Positions 14,443 through 16,010 of a DNA stretch of 16,010 nucleotides are shown here, one piece after another. Source of the stretch: Candidatus Baldrarchaeota archaeon (GTDB taxonomy: Archaea > Asgardarchaeota > Baldrarchaeia > Baldrarchaeales > DXJG01). Location: the NCBI GenBank assembly GCA_030587435.1, contig JAUQZC010000100.1:1-16010 (forward strand), in the 5' to 3' direction. The notes beneath the pieces are model-generated. The model searched no databases. It was given only the letters and a program-made list of their open reading frames with translations, and had not been told where the DNA came from. The stretch's first letter is position 1. Each line of letters begins with the position of its first letter. The position numbers and the translations under genes were made by a program.

Positions 14443-15612
14443 CTAGAAGTCTACACTTTTCCCTTCATATGCGTATAGGAAAAGTTTTCTATAATCTTCT
14501 TCAGTCGGTACACGAGGATTTACAATAGTACCCGTTGACTCGTTTGCTTTCTCAATTAATTCATCTAGTTTTGCTTCAAATTCTCCACGTGGAATACCCA
14601 TCTCCTTTATGCTTAACGGTTCTTCAAGTTCCTTCATTAAATTTCTGACGGCTTCGATAAGTTTTCTAGCTTTCTCTTCATCGGATCCATCAGTAATTCC
14701 TGTGGCCTCAGCGATTTCCGCATATAAACTAGCAGCTTCAGATAGATTATATTCCATTACGTAGGGTAAAAACACTGCAACCGATCTGCCATGGGGGATT
14801 TTGAAAACAGCACCGAGACTGTGACCCATCGCATGAACAATACCTATCTGAGAATTGCTAAAAGCTAAACCACTCATTGTAGCAGCATTATGCATTTTTT
14901 CTCGCGCTTCAGGGTCGTTTCTCCCATTTTTGAATGCTCTTGGAAGATATTTGAAGATTAACTGTACTGCTCGGAGAGCAAGAGCGTCACTGAAATCATT
15001 TTTCCATTGAACGGTGTAAGCTTCAATGGCATGAACTAAAGCGTCCATACCCGTGTCAGCCGTTAACCTTGGAGGTAAATCTAGTACTAGAGCTGGGTCA
15101 AGAATGGAAATATCTGCAACGACTTCCTTTGAAGCCAGTTCAAGCTTTACTTTTCTCTCTGCATCGGTTATAACTACTGCCCAAGTTACATCTGCACCCG
15201 TCCCCGAAGTTGTTGGGATATTTATTAAACGGGCCTTTTTCCTTAAGTTCAGTTTCTCAAAAGGAGTGATGTCTTCTATGGTTAGATCGGGTCTTTCGTA
15301 TAGAACCCACATGGCTTTGGCGGCATCCATGCATGATCCGCCGCCAAGACCTATAATCCAATCTGCTCCAAATTCGGAGAGAATTTTTGCACCTCTTTCA
15401 ATAGTTTGCTTTGATGGTTCTGGTTCAACTTCATCGAAAATTCGTATTTCCATACCTGTTTCCTTTAACTGCCCAACAACCTTATCTACAATGCCCAGTT
15501 TTCTTAGATTTTTATCGGTTACGATGAAAACCTTTTTTCCTTCAAGCTCTTTTAGGTATTCTAAAGCGCCCTCACCAAATACAATTGTTCTGGGAGAAGT
15601 GAAAAACCACAT
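14443..15612 (-). CDS. Iron-containing (group III) alcohol dehydrogenase
   Basis: The 389-aa protein shows GLGGGSCMDAAKA (88-100) for the nucleotide phosphates, NIPTTSGTGADVT (131-143), and the metal-site segments D190/H194 in MDALVHAIEAYT, H260 in IVHAMGHSLGA and H274 in IPHGRSVAVFLP, aligning with the four Fe ligands of FucO-type enzymes. It should reduce an aldehyde or oxidise an alcohol with NAD(P)H; the substrate cannot be deduced. ATG 15612 is preceded by GAGATGGTG eight to sixteen bases upstream, directly after the stop of the SCP-2-like gene (16-nt gap), and the AOR gene follows after another 16 nt. The three are one operon. The first residues (MWFFTSPRTIVFGEGAL) match the typical N-terminus of this family, so the start is secure. 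Confidence 0.95.
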   Translation of the reverse strand: MWFFTSPRTIVFGEGALEYLKELEGKKVFIVTDKNLRKLGIVDKVVGQLKETGMEIRIFDEVEPEPSKQTIERGAKILSEFGADWIIGLGGGSCMDAAKAMWVLYERPDLTIEDITPFEKLNLRKKARLINIPTTSGTGADVTWAVVITDAERKVKLELASKEVVADISILDPALVLDLPPRLTADTGMDALVHAIEAYTVQWKNDFSDALALRAVQLIFKYLPRAFKNGRNDPEAREKMHNAATMSGLAFSNSQIGIVHAMGHSLGAVFKIPHGRSVAVFLPYVMEYNLSEAASLYAEIAEATGITDGSDEEKARKLIEAVRNLMKELEEPLSIKEMGIPRGEFEAKLDELIEKANESTGTIVNPRVPTEEDYRKLFLYAYEGKSVDF

Positions 15613-15628
15613 AACTACACCATCTCAC

Positions 15629-16010
15629 TTAGATAAATTCTGTTGGCACTTTACTTGCTGTTGCGACAAGTTCTTTTGCAGCCTTAGTAGCCCTCATAAC
15701 TTTCATCATACTACCCTTTAACTTAAATTTCCTCGTGAGCAGACCTTTAATTGGATCTATTTCGCCTTTAATTAGTTTTTTCCAATTGGAGTAAGGTCCT
15801 TCATAAATAAATTCTGTCTTTTTCTCTTCCCTGCTCTTTAACATTCTGGCTTCTCTGCACTTCCCGTGCCAAAGATCCACATAAAACACGTATTCCTTGT
15901 CTAATCCCTCATCCGGTGTAACTATGAATAAAAAGTCACCTTCCCAGTTTTTTGCAGCCTCCTCGTACTCTTTGTTCTCGTTTAACAGTTTACAAAATTC
16001 CTTGACCCAT
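15629..16010 (-). CDS. SCP-2 sterol-transfer-like protein, 5' end outside window
   Basis: The reading frame is open from the right edge (first full codon at 16009) to the stop at 15629, giving 126 residues of the C-terminal part. Internal GTG 15889 is not the start, since upstream codons continue the homology. Visible features are WVKEFCKLLNEN, a central beta-rich region (WEGDFLFIVTP, YVFYVDLWHGKCREA, EFIYEGPYSNWKKLIKGEID) and a helical end GLLTRKFKLKGSMMKVM. The GPYSNWKKLIKGEIDPI...RKFKLKGSM order is typical of archaeal SCP-2 domain proteins, which bind lipids or acyl chains in a hydrophobic tunnel. It begins the visible part of an operon with alcohol dehydrogenase and AOR, so carrying a hydrophobic substrate for them is a reasonable inference. 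There is no signal peptide in the visible part. Confidence 0.85.
   Translation of the reverse strand, partial: WVKEFCKLLNENKEYEEAAKNWEGDFLFIVTPDEGLDKEYVFYVDLWHGKCREARMLKSREEKKTEFIYEGPYSNWKKLIKGEIDPIKGLLTRKFKLKGSMMKVMRATKAAKELVATASKVPTEFI

Noticed and set aside
15053..15721. 222-codon open frame on the plus strand
   Set aside because: It lies antisense to the iron-alcohol dehydrogenase and SCP-2 genes, whose family motifs are unmistakable on the other strand; the plus-strand translation is low-complexity and rich in Ser.
1..16010. Search for CRISPR arrays, tRNA/rRNA genes, transposases, integrases or attachment sites
   Set aside because: No regularly spaced repeats, tRNA-like cloverleaf elements, rRNA stretches, transposase motifs or terminal inverted repeats were recognised by reading; the only mobile-like content is the degraded toxin-antitoxin pair.

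Overview
This AT-rich window (well under half G+C by eye) reads as a chromosomal segment of an archaeon, probably an uncultivated member of the Thermoproteota such as a Bathyarchaeia-like lineage; the exact lineage is an inference. The archaeal signs are TATA-type promoters, purine-rich Shine-Dalgarno sequences, TTG/GTG starts, a tungsten-type aldehyde ferredoxin oxidoreductase, an archaeal-style ThiC, a VapBC locus with an AbrB-type antitoxin, and a regulator that fuses a winged helix to a membrane domain.

Layout. Positions 1-758 (minus) hold a winged-helix membrane regulator cut by the window edge. It diverges from a secreted, tandem-duplicated surface protein with EF-hand-like loops (920-3022, plus). 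Next is a CDF metal-efflux transporter with a C-terminal NifX/NifB-like domain (3231-4493, plus), followed directly by the frameshifted C-terminal remnant of a class III aminotransferase (4494-4906). Convergent to these is a catabolic cluster on the minus strand (8369 to 5017): class III omega-aminotransferase, CoA-acylating (methyl)malonate-semialdehyde dehydrogenase, and a ferritin-like protein that has lost its metal ligands. A roughly 470-bp divergent region separates it from carbamate kinase (plus), whose best start is a TTG at 8844.

Further right, on the minus strand, thiC (10335-11624) is directly abutted by a conserved three-cysteine protein of unknown function (9852-10334). A decayed vapBC toxin-antitoxin locus (11702-12443) follows, with at least four frame breaks but a well-preserved operator/promoter. 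The last block is an operon entering from the right edge: SCP-2-like protein (partial), iron-containing alcohol dehydrogenase, and aldehyde ferredoxin oxidoreductase.

How the genes work together (inference). Aminotransferase plus semialdehyde dehydrogenase would turn beta-alanine or a related omega-amino acid into acetyl-CoA or propionyl-CoA. Carbamate kinase next door would make ATP from carbamoyl phosphate, so the region may serve amino-acid or pyrimidine fermentation. The ADH-AOR pair would connect alcohols, aldehydes and acids with NAD(P)H and reduced ferredoxin, with the SCP-2 protein perhaps handling a hydrophobic substrate. No complete novel defence or mobile system was found. The items most worth a second look are the thiC-coupled cysteine protein with its possible operator, the CDF-NifX fusion, the metal-site-less ferritin-like protein, and the regulator/operator/surface-protein module at the left end.
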